A stretch of DNA of 64,000 bases from positions 2,309,547-2,373,546 of the forward strand of contig OZ025210.1 of NCBI GenBank assembly GCA_964019055.1. The letters are read 5' to 3'. Under the pieces are notes generated by a model. The model was not told the DNA's origin and did not search any database. It was given only the letters and a program-made list of their open reading frames with translations. The translations under genes and the position numbers were made by a program. Below, piece by piece: positions 42,949 to 56,475 of this stretch (positions are counted from its first letter, which is position 1; each line of letters starts with the position of its first letter). This DNA is from Anthopleura xanthogrammica (Eukaryota > Cnidaria > Anthozoa > Actiniaria > Actiniidae).

Positions 42949-45900
42949 ATGCCTTCTTGGAAGGTACCTACATTGATGTCCTGTCTTACAGCTCTAGTGA
43001 TATTATTACATGTTATTAATTTATCAGGTATGTAACATTTATGATTTATCTTTTTTATTGGATACAAATCTTAGTCTACTCAGATTTTTCTATTGAAGCA
43101 TTTTTCTGGGTCCAGGCATTCACTTTAATCACGCGGTGGCCATATTGGTTGAAACAGTAGGTTTTGAAACCCTTGGGTCCCCTTGCCCTTGCTTTGTGGC
43201 ATTACAGATTGAACCAAACAAATATTTTTGCTCTCATGGGCATAAACTTGGCTGCCGGGTGACTAAAGCACATTGGTTCAATTTGATTTAATGTTTGCTA
43301 TCAAATGTACTGGCGGCCATCATTTTTTATATTGATTTTCTTTTATTCATAGATGGCTTAGCTGTCATGTCTGTAGATCTTGGTAGTCAGTTTATGAAAA
43401 TAGCTATAGTCAAGGTACGTTATCTAATAATTTCTCTATTATTAAGACAGAATTCCACGTTACTAGTGTATGGTATATGTTAAGTGAATATTCACTCAAC
43501 ATTCATAAATCATAGCCCTCTCAATAGAGGGTTTTACAGCAGCAATGTGTCACAATATTTTTACATATCAAGCTTGAGAAAAAAAATTCTTCTATTTTGC
43601 CATATAATATGGCCACTTTAAAACTCCTCATTGCTTCTACCTAAAGCATTCTTGTAGATAGTCAGAAATTTGCATACTCTCTTCCCTTTTTTTCTGGGAT
43701 TCTTAATACTGACTTGTACTAAAGGACCACTCATTATTTTCACTTGCACAAATTTTCATGACGAGTCCCCCCTAAAGTTCCCTTTCTTAGCCAATCCTTT
43801 ATGGAGCATAAAAAATGCTACCCCCCTCTATTTCCACCAGCCCTCTTGTAGATAATGACTAGTCAATAATACTAGTACTACACACACTCCTCTCCCACAC
43901 AGCTTCCTTTCCTGCTCTCTACTGTATTGCTTTGTCTAGTTCTTTGACTCACTCAAACTTTTTATTTTTGTTTAAGCCTGGTGTTCCTATGGAAATAGCA
44001 CTTAACAAGTAAGTACTTGAATGGTATACTTGATCCCCATATAAGTTTAGCACACACAGTATTGTAGCCTTGCTTAGAGGAACTTTTTTTTACTGTATCA
44101 TTCACTGTAATATCCGAAGACTTTTCCTCATAACATTCTGTTAATCTCATTAATCTAGAGAGTCCAGGAGAAAAACTCCAGTGGCTGTGTCCTTTAGGAA
44201 TGGCGAGCGGTTATTTAGTGATGGTGCTTTGGGAGTTGTAAGTCATTTACTATTAATTTTAGAAGTGAAGTTTTTTATTAATTCTAGTTGTGTCTTTATA
44301 GATAATGTTGACTAGTGTTTTATATTAAATGTATTTTGTATATTTTTTTTTGCAGTCTGTAACCCATCCACCCATGTCTTATATTTACCTTCAAGATGTA
44401 TTAGGCAAAAAATTTGATAACCCACAGGTGCAAATGTATAAAAAAAGGTGAGAAAAGAAAAATGTATTATGAGAGAACTAGGATACTCTCCACACTTCCC
44501 TCTCTGATTTTCATTGCTTTGTGCTTGGGATCCCTGTGGTAAGGTAAACAGGAAGGAGATTGAGGAGAGTGGATTATCTCTCTTTTATTTGCTCCCAGTC
44601 TACCTTAGCAAGGGCAAATAATCCACCACAGGTAGCCCAGTAAACTCTCACTAGAAAAAAAACAAAAATTACTGTTGTTTATTTCTCAACATTTTCATCA
44701 TCAGCCATTACCAATTTTCATTAATGCTAATAATTTTTATCAGTACTAATAATTATTGTTTATATTTATCTCTCGTAGGTTTCCATGGTATAAGATGGAA
44801 GAAGACAAGGAAACAGGTAAACTATGGGTTTCCTGTGGATTTCTATGGGGTTCCTGTGGTTTTTAGTTAGAAGTTTGCAGCATTGGAATGGACAGCACTC
44901 AATCACATTGGCCGAAAGGACCTACATTGTCTTATAAAACAAAGATAAAACAATAGCAGTAACACAATAGATATATGCCTCGTTTTATTGTTTTATTAGA
45001 CAATGAAGGTCCTTTTAGCCAATGTGAATGAGTATTGACTTCCTGTGACCTTCCCTATTCCACTATCGTCTTATGCACCTACCATTCCTGCTTTCTATAG
45101 TTTTGCTTTTTTCCCTTTGTTTTGGATTTAAACCATAATTCAGTCAACTATATGCTCACATCTTTTATTTTTATTTCAGGAACCATTATTTTCAACCATG
45201 AAAGGTAATGTGTTATATAATCGTACTAGATAGTAAACATAACTATTTGTCAATGGAGGGTGTCCTGCAATTTGCATTTGTCTGGCAAAACACGTCTTAG
45301 GCCAGTCTTCTTGACTGGTCACATTGACTGGTCACATTGACTGTACACATTGACTGGTCACATTGACTGGACACATTGACTGGTCACATTGACTGGACAC
45401 ATTGACTGGTCACATTGACTGGTCACATTGACTGGTCACGTTGACTGGTCACATTGACTGGTCACATTGACTGGTCACATTGACTGGTCACATTGACTGG
45501 ACACATTGACTGGTCACATTGACTGGACACATTGACTGGTCACATTGACTGGTCACATTGACTGGACACATTGACTGGACACATTGACTGGACACATTGA
45601 CTGGTCACATTGACTGGTCACATTGACTGGTCACATTGACTGGACACATTGACTGGTCACATTGACTGGACACATTGACTGGACACATTGACTGGTCACA
45701 TTGACTGGTCACATTGACTGGTCACATTGACTGGACACATTGACTGGTCATATTGACTGGTCACATTGACTGGTCACATTGACTGGACACATTGACTGGT
45801 CATATTGACTGGTCATATTGACTGGTCACATTGACTGGTCACATTGACTGGACACATTGACTGGTCACATTGACTGGTCACATTGACTGGTCACATGTTG

Positions 45901-48900
45901 ATCAATCTGATGTGGCCAGTCATCAGGTCCAGCCAATGATTGAGTAGCCATTGTTTTAAGCCATGTAGCAATACTTGTACAATAAGAGCCAAAATAAAAG
46001 CTTTGTTGGGTAGGGTGCACATGTACGTTGTCAGTAAATCGTCACCAGGGTGTCAGTAATGAGGTGAGAATAAATAATTATTGTGGGAGGGTGGAAGTAG
46101 GTGGTTTGTTAAGTGTGAAGTATTAGGTAAAAGTGGGGTTTTGGAAGGATGGTGACTGATTTTAGTTCAACTGATAGTATGGAGTAGAGAGTACAGTGTG
46201 AATAAATGTGTTGTATTCTGTTTTTCAGTGGTAAAAAGTTTTCCCCAGAAGAGTTGATGGGAATGATTTTGAATCATTCTAGAGTGATTGCCGAGGAGTT
46301 TGCAGGTATGTATGCTGATAGATTATATCCTAGATTATAAAACATTGGAAATATAAATCTTATATCTATCTCTTATCAGATCATCCAATAAAAGACCTTA
46401 TCATCACTGTCCCTTCATTCTTCAACCAAGCCGAACGAAGAGCCGTATTAAGGTATCATCAGCACCAAATCTCATTTTTTAATATTTTTTTAACAATTTT
46501 CAAAGTATACACATTATGAATGTAAAGATAATATTTTTATCTATTTATTATTATCAGAGCTGCCAATCTAGTTGGTTTGAATGTACTTCAGCTGATGAAT
46601 GACAATACTGCAGGTAGTTATTGACATTTTAAAGTGGTATATTGTGTTATACCCCATACTATAGAAAATACAGCCAGAATGCCAACCTCTTAGTGAAGAT
46701 TGTGTCAACATATTATCATATATCTTAAACTTTGTTGTTCTTTTATCTCATTTCTTGTAGTTGCTCTTAACTTTGGATTATTCAGACAGAAGAGTTTCAA
46801 TGATAGCTTAGAAAAAGTAAGAAATAATTGATATAGTGAGAACTTGGAATATTTCTTAATTTTACAAAGTAGTCAAACAGCCTCTGGGCTGATCTAATTA
46901 AGTCAGGACATGGCTAACTTACTGTACATATATTGATATTTCTTTTACAGCACATCATGTTTTACGACATGGGAGCATCTAGTACTGTGGCTACTATTGT
47001 TGGTAAGGCTTCTCAAATAAAGACATGAAACGTTTTATCTGTGTTGTTTATTATGATCCAGGTTTTATGCAAAACTTACTCTCACATTCATTTGTTGGTT
47101 TGTTCTTTCTTTGATTGATCCAGGACTTTTTTCCATTCATTCATTACTCATCCATTTTTTCATTGAGTTATGCATTTGTTTGTTCATTCATTCGTTCATT
47201 CATTCATCCATCTACCATCAATTCATTCATTCATTCGTTTGTCCCTCCATCCATCCATCTATCCATCAATTCATTTTTTTGTTTGTTCATTCGTTCATCA
47301 GCCCATTCATTCATTCATTCGTTCATTCATTCATTCGTTCATTCATTCGTTCATTCATTCGTTCGTTCGTTCATTCATTCGTTCCTTCGTTCGTTCGTTC
47401 ATTCATTCATTCATTCATTCATTATCATTCATTTGTTCATTACTCATTCACTTATTTGTTCATTTATTCATTCATTCATTCTCTTCCCATTCCAGGATAC
47501 AGTATGGTAAAGTCAAAAGATAGAGGAATCACTGAGAAAGTTCCCCAGCTTGTCATTAAAGGTGTAGGGTAAGTGCCACACCCTTTTTGACAACCTTCAT
47601 CTGTGGACCACTGGCTAAAGAATCATATTTTGTTCAATTACATTGTTATCTTGGCACATCCAGCAACTTAATTATTTCAATGGAGGGGTCTCGCAGCAGC
47701 CATTTTTTAGCCTGTATACAACTACTTCCCACACCTTCCCTCCATGGGGAAAAATGAGGAGGGAGTGTGAAAACATGAGGGAGTGACAAAGGCGAAGCAA
47801 ACAGTGATGGCAAAAAAAACCATGGGGCGGAACAACAGCTATTGAGCATGCCTTATAATGGGCTATTATACTGATGACCAGCTATCATTAAAAGTCTTTA
47901 TAAAAGCTTATAAATAAACTCATCTACCATTTTTTAGAGCAAAACAACCAAGATAACATCAATGACAAAAAAATATAAATTCAGTACAACATTAAAAGGG
48001 AAATCTTTTTGAAATATTTTATTCTATTTATTTGTTATAGGTTTGATCGCAGTCTTGGAGGGCATGCAATTGACATGAGGCTCAGAGACCATCTAGTCAA
48101 GTTATTCAAGGTAACATTTCCCCTCAGTGAAAGGGTGAAAACATGGTTCTATATACACCTCTGGCACATGACATCAAAGCAGCTCAATTTGGAGGACAAA
48201 AACAAAAAAAGGTCAATCTTCCAAGACAGGAAACCCATTGTTTTAACCTCCAAATTGAGCTGCTTCCAGACGTACTGCATTGGGTCTGTTCACAATACAA
48301 ATTGTGATGAAAATTTGATTTTTAAATTAGATAAAACAGAAGTTCGAAACAAGTGTAATTTTGAGTTTCTTTTTCTAATTCCAGAAAAACTACAAGCCCA
48401 AGGGTGAAGTAACAGAGTCTCCTCGCGCTATGGCAAAGTTCTACAAAGAAGCTCTGAGAGTCAAGCAAGTGTTGAGTGCCAACACTGATCATTTCGCACA
48501 GGTACTTATGATGGGTGAAAATGTTTTAGCAACCAACAGTTGATAAATATACTTGTCGAGCTGTCCCATGACAGAATCATTTGTTCTTGACCGTGACTGC
48601 TTGAGACTGTGGATCTTCATCAGATGAGGGTATAAACCTCTTGCAGCATGCTGGAATGCAGCTCAATTTGGAGGACAAAACAATAGGTTCCAATTCTCAG
48701 GAGATTAAAATTCTTTGTTTTGTCCTCCAAACTGAACTGGTTTGGCATCACCTGAAAGGGGTCTATAGACTAAGTAGTGGCTGATATGCTAGCAGTCGGA
48801 GCTCCATGGTGATTGGTTGGTCTACATGTTCAACCAATGGCTGCTTGGATAAAGAGTACATAAGAAAATGATAAGAATTCCGCAAAGTCTTCAAATACTT

Positions 48901-51900
48901 TCACGGAAAATCTGAAGTTCTTTCATAGGAAAGAATAGTTCAGTGGTTCAATTTCTTCATCCCAATTGCGTGAGAGATTGAAAGTATACCTAATAATTTT
49001 TTTTTCTTTTTTTCTCAGATTGAAGGAGTTTTTGAAGAAATCGACTTCCGTGCTAAAGTCACAAGAGAGGAACTCGAAGGCATGTGTAAAGACCTGTTTG
49101 TAAGAGTTGCTGATCCTGTTTACAAGGCTCTAAAGTCTGCCTCCATGACAATGGTAAAGAATGCCTCTATATATTCCCTGTATACTGTGTCCTGACTGCA
49201 GCTGCAGAAGTAGCATATTACTAAAAGAGAATTAAAAATTTCAGTAGGGGCACAAAATCAATCCGTGGGGGTTGTGCAACCCTGGCATTCCTCCCCTATA
49301 GGTTTAGTTTTGGTGACCATTGTAGTTGTTATTTCACCATTCAGCAAGAATTCTTGGTTGAAAAATCCATAATCAGAAAATAATTGTTAAAGTGTTTCAT
49401 TTTCTTCTTCAATAGAATGACATTGAAAGTGTTGTCCTTGTCGGCGGTGGAACACGTGTGCCAAAGGTACAAGAAGTCCTTCTCAAGGCTGTCGAGAAGT
49501 AAGTGCCATGTGATTTGTTTAGAGACTAAGCATAAAGAGGCAGTCTACTCTGTTGTATTGTTAATTCTAATGAAAAACGCATGACATTGCTACAAAAATT
49601 TATAGCAGTGACTCAAGTGTTTTCCACTGACAATTTGCGTCAATGCGCACGTCTTTTCACTTGCATATTTATAAAAACAGAACGACAACTTCTTTTTTCA
49701 AAATGTGATTTTAGGTTTCTCGCGTGACAGATACTGTAGATTATTTGTTCAAATATTGCGTTCTTCTCTCTTGATTCGAGGGTTTTTCTCCGGGTTCTCT
49801 ACTTTTCGTCCCTCCACAAAACCTAACACGCTAAATTCCTCCAAATACGTACCCTGACTTAGATCACCCCAGGGGTTGTTTCAGGGTTCGATAAAATTGA
49901 GAGTTTAATTTTAATTTTTTTCATTTTTATCATAGGTCTGAACTTGCCAAGAACATCAATGCGGATGAGGCAGCTGCCATGGGTTAGTATGACCACGTGA
50001 CATTCCCTCGAGAAAAATAACTTTCAACAACTCCAGTTTCGGATTCTTAGGTCCTCAGGGTTAGCCTTTTTATAGAATATTCATGTGTTCCAGTGAAGGT
50101 CTGTAGAAATTCAAAGTGTTTGCATCGTTGAAGTTGTGCATTCCAGGTGTCCGGAGCACGCACGAACCGTACAATCACAGCGCGTTTCGATGCTTAGCCA
50201 AGCGGCCCTTGCTCCAAGTCTCTTCCCAATACAAAAACACGCGTTTCAAAGAATTTAGAGAAAAAAAGTTGAAGTATACGTGTTGTTTAAAAAATTAAAG
50301 TAAATCTTTGCGATCCATCTCCTCAAATTCTGTGAGATATATGACTTCTAAGACTCGGGCGAGGGCCGCTTGAATTACAACAACAATCCTTTAGTTTTTC
50401 GTACAGCTGGTTACCGTTGGTATTTATGAATATTTGGACGCTGAAATGAGGCTTAGACTGAATAAATAAGTCTGTATTCAAGAAACACAATGAGCCGTAT
50501 TTTACAAAATGGAAAATGGAACTTCCCTCTCATAAGAGTAGAGTGAGGTATCATTGTTTATGTGATATGTCTTCTAGGTGCTGTTTATCAGGCCGCTAAT
50601 CTCGGTAAAGGCTTCAAGGTCAAACAGTTCGTGATCCGTGATGCCAACATCTACCCTATACAGGTGAAATATTATCGACATATTACTCCCAATTTATACC
50701 ATAAAGATACCAGAAATAGTGGTGAACTTGTAAGAAAGGGTGTGGTATCCCTTTATCAGAACCCCCTAGATCTCACCACCGAGTCGCGTACGTGTGTCCC
50801 GCCATACGCCATTTTGTCAAGGCGTCTTTGCCCTTTCTCTTTCTAAGGTGAAGAAAACCTGAAAAAAAAATTGCACATATGATTTTCTTTTTTTAGTTAC
50901 TCGTTTCACAAGTTTCAAAGGGAATGTAAGCGCTACTTAACATATAATCATTAATAAATTTAAGCGTAATATTTTCTAATTTTTTTTTTTCATATTTCTG
51001 CTGTGTTTTTATGTCGTGATTAATGTAGATTTTTGAATTATCTTTGCTAAACTAGACGGTTCCTGTATGAATATTGTGTTAGATAAATTAACCTGATAAG
51101 AAAATTAAATTTACAGGGCTTCTTATATCTGTTGTTTTGTAATTAAAAAAAACCTAACAGTTTTCCTACCGTTTGTGCGAAAGCTGAGTAACCAATAAGC
51201 TACGGACACACGATGGAACATTGTGGAACAATCGATGTTGCGAGCCATGTCACACGACGCAATTTGTTGCATGCAAGGTTGCGCACAATGTTGAACCGTG
51301 TGTCCCGGCCGCAACTTGAATTATTAACAATGTCTGTTTGTTGTACATATTCAGGTATCGTTTGACCGCCATGTCAAGGCAGATGATGGCAGCGAGTCAG
51401 TCCGACATGTTAAGCGAGTTCTCTACCATCAAATGAACGTTGTTCCTCAGAAGAAAGTCATGACATTTAACAAACACACTGATGACTTTGACTTCCATGT
51501 GTCTTACACTGGGCTGGAAAATGTCCTCTCTGATAAAGAAATAGAGTAAGTGATGTAGATATAACACATGCTACGATTGGCTGGATGGAGCAAATTATGA
51601 CAGTAGCTACGTTCTGATTGGTTGAAAATATCCTTCCACCTCAGTCCCGCGACAAGCAACTGAAATAAAATAAAATTAGTTGTTGATTGGTTAAAGTTCA
51701 TAAATTCCAACTCGTTTTATTGTCTGTCTTTTCTCCGTGTGTTCGTAGGATGTTCGGAACCCTCAATATTTCCACCATCAGTATCAAGGGCGTGGCCACT
51801 GCCCTCGGTAAACACGCCCAAGGACATTCCAAAGGAATCAAGGCACACTTCAAGCTCGACGAGAATGGACTCTTCAACTTGGACAGGGTTGGTTCTCCAC

Positions 51901-54900
51901 ATAGTTTAAATTAAAATATATGATTTTTGTATTTTGAAAGTGTTCTGATACCATAGGGAAATTTTAAGGAAAACAAAGGCGCGCGCGAAAAAAAACACGT
52001 AATGCATTTTCGATGGATTTATTATGCGTTATGTTATGGAGGACACTATCTTGACCTCAAGTGAAAAAATAAGTTAATGATTTTCCCCCCGATTTTATTT
52101 TCACTTTTATTTAAATTGGGCTCCCTGTGTTTATTTGTCATCCAGGCTGAATCTGTCTTTGAGAAAACAGCAGAACAAGTAGAGAAGGAGGAGGAATCTA
52201 CATTGTCTAGTAAGTAAACAATTGACGCTTCTTGCCTTCGAAACTCTATCTATTTACACGCACGTCTACAGCACGGCACGGTACATGGTGCTGTAGACTT
52301 GCGCAAAGTCCTTCGTTTCCGTCCGTACTTGTTACCGCGCGCGCGGAATAAAGCACAGGCAACCCAACCTGGACCAGGGTTACAAGCGATCATCGGGTGA
52401 TTAGTTATTTTGGCGTGCTTTGATTTGTTGGCTGTGAAACAGCACGGCACGGCACGGCACCGAACACGGTGAGATCACCTGAGAACACACTGAAATTGTT
52501 TTTCAGAACTTGGAAGCAAGATATCTAGTTTTTTCGGTGCTGGTGGCGATGAAGACAAGAAAGAGGCTAAAGTGGAGGTAAAATATTTAGTATTTTTGTT
52601 GTGTGTTCTGTGATAAAGAACTGTGTGTTGTGCTAGATTAACGTGTTGTCTGACTCTTGTTTAAAGGAATCGAAAGAAGCCGACAAAGACGAAAAGGCAG
52701 AAGAAGAAAAAGAGGCTAAAAAGGAAGAAAAAGATGAAAAAGATAAAAAAGAAAGTAAAGAGGAAGCGAAGAAAGAAGAAGAAAAGAAGGACAAGGAAGA
52801 AGAAAAAGAAAAAGAAAAAACCGAAGGTGAACAGAAAAAGGAAGAAAAGAAAGACGAGAAGAAAGACGAGAAGAAAGACGAGAAGAAAGACGAGAAGAAA
52901 GAAGAAGAATCCAAAGCTGAAAACAAGAAAGACTCTGAGAAGGTAAGATGTAACTTTTGATTTCGCTATTTTTTCCGGCCGGCTTGTCTATTCCTCGGTC
53001 GGTCGGTCGGTTGGTTGGTTGGTCGGTCGGTCGGTCGGTCCGTCCGTCCGTCTGCCTTTTGCTAAGGAAGCTGGTTTGTATTTTTTCAGTCTGCTAAAGC
53101 CAATGAGACGGAGAAAGTAGAGAAGAAGCCAGCAAAACCCGTGGTGATACGTGAATCCCTGGAGACAGTTTTAGAGATACAAGACTTGGTCGATCCTTCA
53201 GAGAAAAGCCTGACTGCATCCAAAGAAAAGTATGTAAAATCAAGCCTTATTCATTATCTAGCAGTGATAGTTAGAACAACTTTCGTATGATTGTTAAAAT
53301 TTCTCGATACAGAATTGTCGTTGCGTGACCGTAACTGTCACGATACAGTGTCTGAGTAGATGAAAATTCGTATGACTGTCAAAAACTCACAGATAAGGCG
53401 TGCCGTGCCGTGACCTTGACGGTATCTTGCCTTGGCATTTTCATTGGCTTAGCGCAGAGCGCGGGCTGTGATTGGTTGAAAGTATGACATCAGCTCCGTG
53501 CATCGTGCCGTGCCGTGCCGTTTTTCAGTCATGCGAAATCTACTCCAAGTGAATTCACCATACAATGCATGGTATTTATTCTACCCAAGCTAGACCAGAA
53601 TGCACTTGTGCAGTAGATGTTTGTTTCTTATTGAATACTTCATTCGTCTCTAGATTAACGAAGCTACAAGAAATAGATGACGCCAAGGCCGCCAAAGAAC
53701 GAACGAAAAACACGCTAGAAAGTCACATCTTTGACACCCGCGACAAGCTGTACGGTGAAGTTGGAGAAGAATTATCTACTGAAGCCGAACGAGATACTAT
53801 TAACCAGGCCCTTAGTCAGGCCTCGGATTGGCTGGACGACGAGGGCTGGGATACAACTGCTGAAGTAAGTATTGTAAATTTGTTGCTGTATAAATAGTTG
53901 GTAGTTGTCAGGAGAAACCAACGGATTTCCCCCCTTTTTTTCTTTCTCACTCATTCTCTGCATATTTTCTTTCTCCGTCCTTTTCTCCCTTCCTCCCTCC
54001 CTCCTTTCCTTCCTTCCTTCTGTTCTTTCCTTTTACCTTCCATTCTTTCGTTTCTCGTTTCAAGTATATTAATATTTTCATCTCTTTTGTACCCCAAGGT
54101 TTACGAAGAGAAACTCAAGGCACTCAAGAAAATTTCCATTGACTTCCGGCGTCGCCTGAAAGAACATGAACAGCGCCCCAAAGCTGTCGCATCTTTGTTA
54201 CAAAGCCTCAATCTTTCCAGCACATTCTATAATCAAATACAAAACATGACTGACAAGACTGAGATCTTTACAGTCAAAGATCTGGAGGAGCTGTCAAAGG
54301 TCAACAATGAGACGATGGTAAGTGAAAAAAGATGTTTTAAAGGGTAAATTTTGGAAGTGAAAATCCATCTTCCACAGAGAATTTTTCATTTACGTAGCAA
54401 ACGTTTTGAAGTCGACGTTTGTTTACTAGCTACATTATTGGGGAAAAATGACGCATATTTTTTCCAGAGTGCTTCCCAATCACGCGTGCACGATGTCGTA
54501 TCAGAAATTGCGACAAAATAAGGGACGTCAATCAAAGTGTTCCCATGACATTGTCGGAAAACACAAATTTTGCACATGCCCTTGGAATGTCATGGAAACG
54601 CCCTGATTTCGAATGACTGTGAAAAGTCACGGTAACCGCGCGACGCGGACACGGCACCAAATGTCGAATGTTTTCATACACGGCACGGCACTGACACGGT
54701 CACGGCAAGGCGCGAGGTCCCTGCCATACGTTTTTCATAGTCATACGAAAACTGCTCTAAATGTGTTTTTTTTTTGGGGATGTGTTGTAGGATTGGTTGA
54801 TGTCAACGATGAAGAAACAGAACGAGACCAAGCCACACGAGAACCCAGTTGTGTTAGCTAAAGATATTGAAACAAAACAAGCTAAAATAGATAGAGAACT

Positions 54901-55890
54901 AGTCTACTTACTGAACAAGGCCAAGTACTATGTACCTAAGCCAAAAGTCAACGAAACTGGTAAGCTAGCAGATCATTATTTAGGAGGAGGGCTGGTGTGG
55001 GTTGGGGGAGGACGGAGGAGGGCTGGTGTAAGGGAGGGGACGGAGGAGGGGAGGAGTTATTGTAAGGCCGAACGGAAGAGGGGCGGAGTTATTGTAAGGC
55101 CGAACGGAAGAGGGGCCAAGTAAAGCTGAGCATGAATACAATACAATACAATACAATACAATAATAACCATTTACAGTTTTCTAACTTACGGCCCTCATG
55201 AAACTTATATCTAGAGTAGTTAGCCAAAAACATTTCCTGCTTTTTGGTAGCTTCGAAGGATGTTGGTAACTTACGCGCTTCGCAAAGTATTGTATGAGTT
55301 CAAAGTAGAAATAAAGGCGTCCCAAATTATGGCAACTTCAGTTAAGCGCGAGAACCGGAGTTCGTTAACACCCGAACACATGCAACTGTTGTGCGCAACC
55401 GCAAAATTGCAATGTTCTCTTCTGCAATGGTTGTGCGCATGAGCAGAAGTAGAATCTATATATCTACTTCAGTTCTACAACGGTGGGCGCAACTAGTTTC
55501 ATTGTGTTGGATACGATCTCCAACCGGCAATCACGTGGTTTTCTTGCCGCAGAATTGCTTGTGTTGTATTAAATGTATGCTTTTCTTCGTATTTCAGCCG
55601 ATGCAGGAAATAAAACATCAAATAATACAACGAAAAGTTCAAACGGAAAGAATAAAACAGACAAAGGCGACTCCGGGTTCAAGGCTAAAAAAACGTTCAA
55701 GAAACCAAATAAAAAGGCGAAAAACGACCAAGTAAAGAAAGAACCAACACCGAAACCTGACGTAAAAACTGAACTACCTCCAACATCCGACAAAAAACCT
55801 GAAAAACCATTACCAACGCCAGCACCGAAAGCAGAAGAGAAACCCACAGACGCTGATACGAACGATAAACCCGTTACTGATGAGCTATAA
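42949..55890 (+). CDS. HYOU1: Hypoxia up-regulated protein 1 / GRP170 ER chaperone
   Basis: This is an HSP110-class chaperone and BiP nucleotide-exchange factor of the ER lumen, 1034 residues. Exons: 42949-43027, 43353-43414, 43977-44008, 44159-44237, 44356-44447, 44779-44816, 45180-45204, 46229-46305, 46380-46452, 46558-46613, 46761-46816, 46951-47002, 47496-47568, 48041-48110, 48385-48501, 49019-49153, 49416-49498, 49936-49982, 50578-50663, 51355-51545, 51749-51887, 52146-52209, 52507-52577, 52667-52942, 53090-53229, 53654-53864, 54099-54317, 54791-54959, 55598-55890; every junction keeps phase. It has a signal peptide (residues 1-26), ATPase motifs MSVDLGS (near 32), [11 protein letters not shown] (near 226) and [10 protein letters not shown] (near 379), a Lys/Glu-rich acidic loop in exon 24 (600-691), a helical domain, and a C-terminal TDEL retrieval signal. 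A 5' noncoding exon probably ends at 42031. Confidence 0.97.
44888..45048. repeat. Foldback repeat in HYOU1 intron 6
   Basis: The arms CTCAATCACATTGGCCGAAA and TTTTAGCCAATGTGAATGAG, with inner AGGACCTACATTGTCTTATA, pair around a short loop. It is non-coding. Confidence 0.65.
45312..45896. repeat. 13-bp satellite, about 45 units
   Basis: The unit is ACTGGTCACATTG, alternating with the one-base variant ACTGGACACATTG, plus rare CATATTG units. It lies in intron 7 of HYOU1. Confidence 0.97.
47130..47482. repeat. (CATT)n degenerate microsatellite
   Basis: CATT units with interspersed CGTT, CCAT and TTGT steps run to within 13 bases of the exon 13 acceptor of HYOU1 and so supply its pyrimidine-rich tract. 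Overlapping ORFs are artefacts. Confidence 0.9.
48150..48287. mobile_element. Foldback MITE, CAGCTCAATTTGGA family
   Basis: The arms GCAGCTCAATTTGGAGG and CCTCCAAATTGAGCTGC flank an A-rich loop, with TATA/GGGTCT outer ends. It lies in intron 14 of HYOU1. Confidence 0.75.
48630..48768. mobile_element. Foldback MITE, CAGCTCAATTTGGA family
   Basis: The arms GCAGCTCAATTTGGAGGACA and TGTCCTCCAAACTGAACTG end in AAGGGGTCTATA. It lies in intron 15 of HYOU1, about 340 bp from the previous copy. Confidence 0.75.
49765..49918 (+). repeat. SINE 3' fragment
   Basis: The shared body TTGATTCGAGGGTTTTTCTC, CACGCTAAATTCC and CCAGGGGTTGTTTCAGGGT is present; the tRNA-like head is missing. It lies in intron 17 of HYOU1. 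Confidence 0.6.
51205..51310. repeat. Small foldback repeat, copy 2
   Basis: The arms GGACACACGATGGAACATTG and CAATGTTGAACCGTGTGTCC pair. It is related to 655-765 and lies in intron 19 of HYOU1. Confidence 0.7.
53265..53545. repeat. CGGCACGG-rich dispersed repeat in HYOU1
   Basis: The flanks CTTTCGTATGATTG and CAGTCATGCGAAAT are inverted, and CGTGCCGTGCCGTG runs lie inside. Related segments lie at 54595-54760 and elsewhere in the window. Confidence 0.6.
54595..54760. repeat. CGGCACGG-rich dispersed repeat in HYOU1
   Basis: It carries CACGGCACGGCACTGACACG, with TTCGAATGACTGTGAAAA and TTTTTCATAGTCATACGAAA as imperfect inverted flanks. It ends shortly before exon 28. Confidence 0.6.
54985..55162. 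repeat. Purine-rich tandem repeat and (ATACA)n
   Basis: GGACGGAGGAGGG and AAGGCCGAACGGAAGAGGGG each repeat, followed by an ATACA run. It lies in the last intron of HYOU1. Confidence 0.8.
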
Positions 55891-56475
55891 TATTACAATA
55901 TTAGAAGTAATTTCTTGTTGGTAAATATTTTACAGCTTCATTGGATACCAGAATAATTTATTATTAAATTAGTCATCGCTTTTACGAGGATTTTGCGAGT
56001 CCGTGTCACGTGTGTCATTTAATGCGACTTCATTGGCTGCTGTATTTGACGTCATCAGTGTGCTTGTGAAGCGTTCTGAACTGTACAGCGGTTATTCCGT
56101 GAATGAGAAGCGTGCGCAACTAAATGGTTCTAGCCAATCAGAGTATGAATTATGTCAAAGCTTATCATTTTCTTTTGTCAAGATTATTTCACATTCAAAA
56201 TTTCTTTCATTCAGTATTCAGTTTATGTACATTATTGTCAAGTATATTTGTTCTAGGTGAACGAGAAGTATCGTATTATAATGAAAATATCTGGAAAAGA
56301 AGAGTATAAAATTGGAAATGCTAATAGATACTAAAAATATTTTACTTTCAACTCTTGAAACTTTGGAATAACTGCAACCCTTTGTATTAATTCATAAGAT
56401 ATTTATCACATTCGAATTCAATAAATTCTTTTAGATCTTTAACATCTTGGATTTGGTGTGGTTAGTTCCTATCCA
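55891..56475. other. HYOU1 3' flank
   Basis: The HYOU1 3' UTR probably lies here. AATAAA occurs only at about 56421, with weaker ATTAAA-like strings near 55965. No gene is visible. Confidence 0.5.

Noticed and set aside
45312..45896. Possible CRISPR-like or regularly spaced array
   Set aside because: The units are contiguous 13-mers without spacers inside a eukaryotic intron; the same reasoning applies to the 32-bp and 65-bp arrays.
47111..47572. Three overlapping His/Ser/Phe-rich ORFs
   Set aside because: They are frames of the (CATT)n repeat inside a HYOU1 intron.
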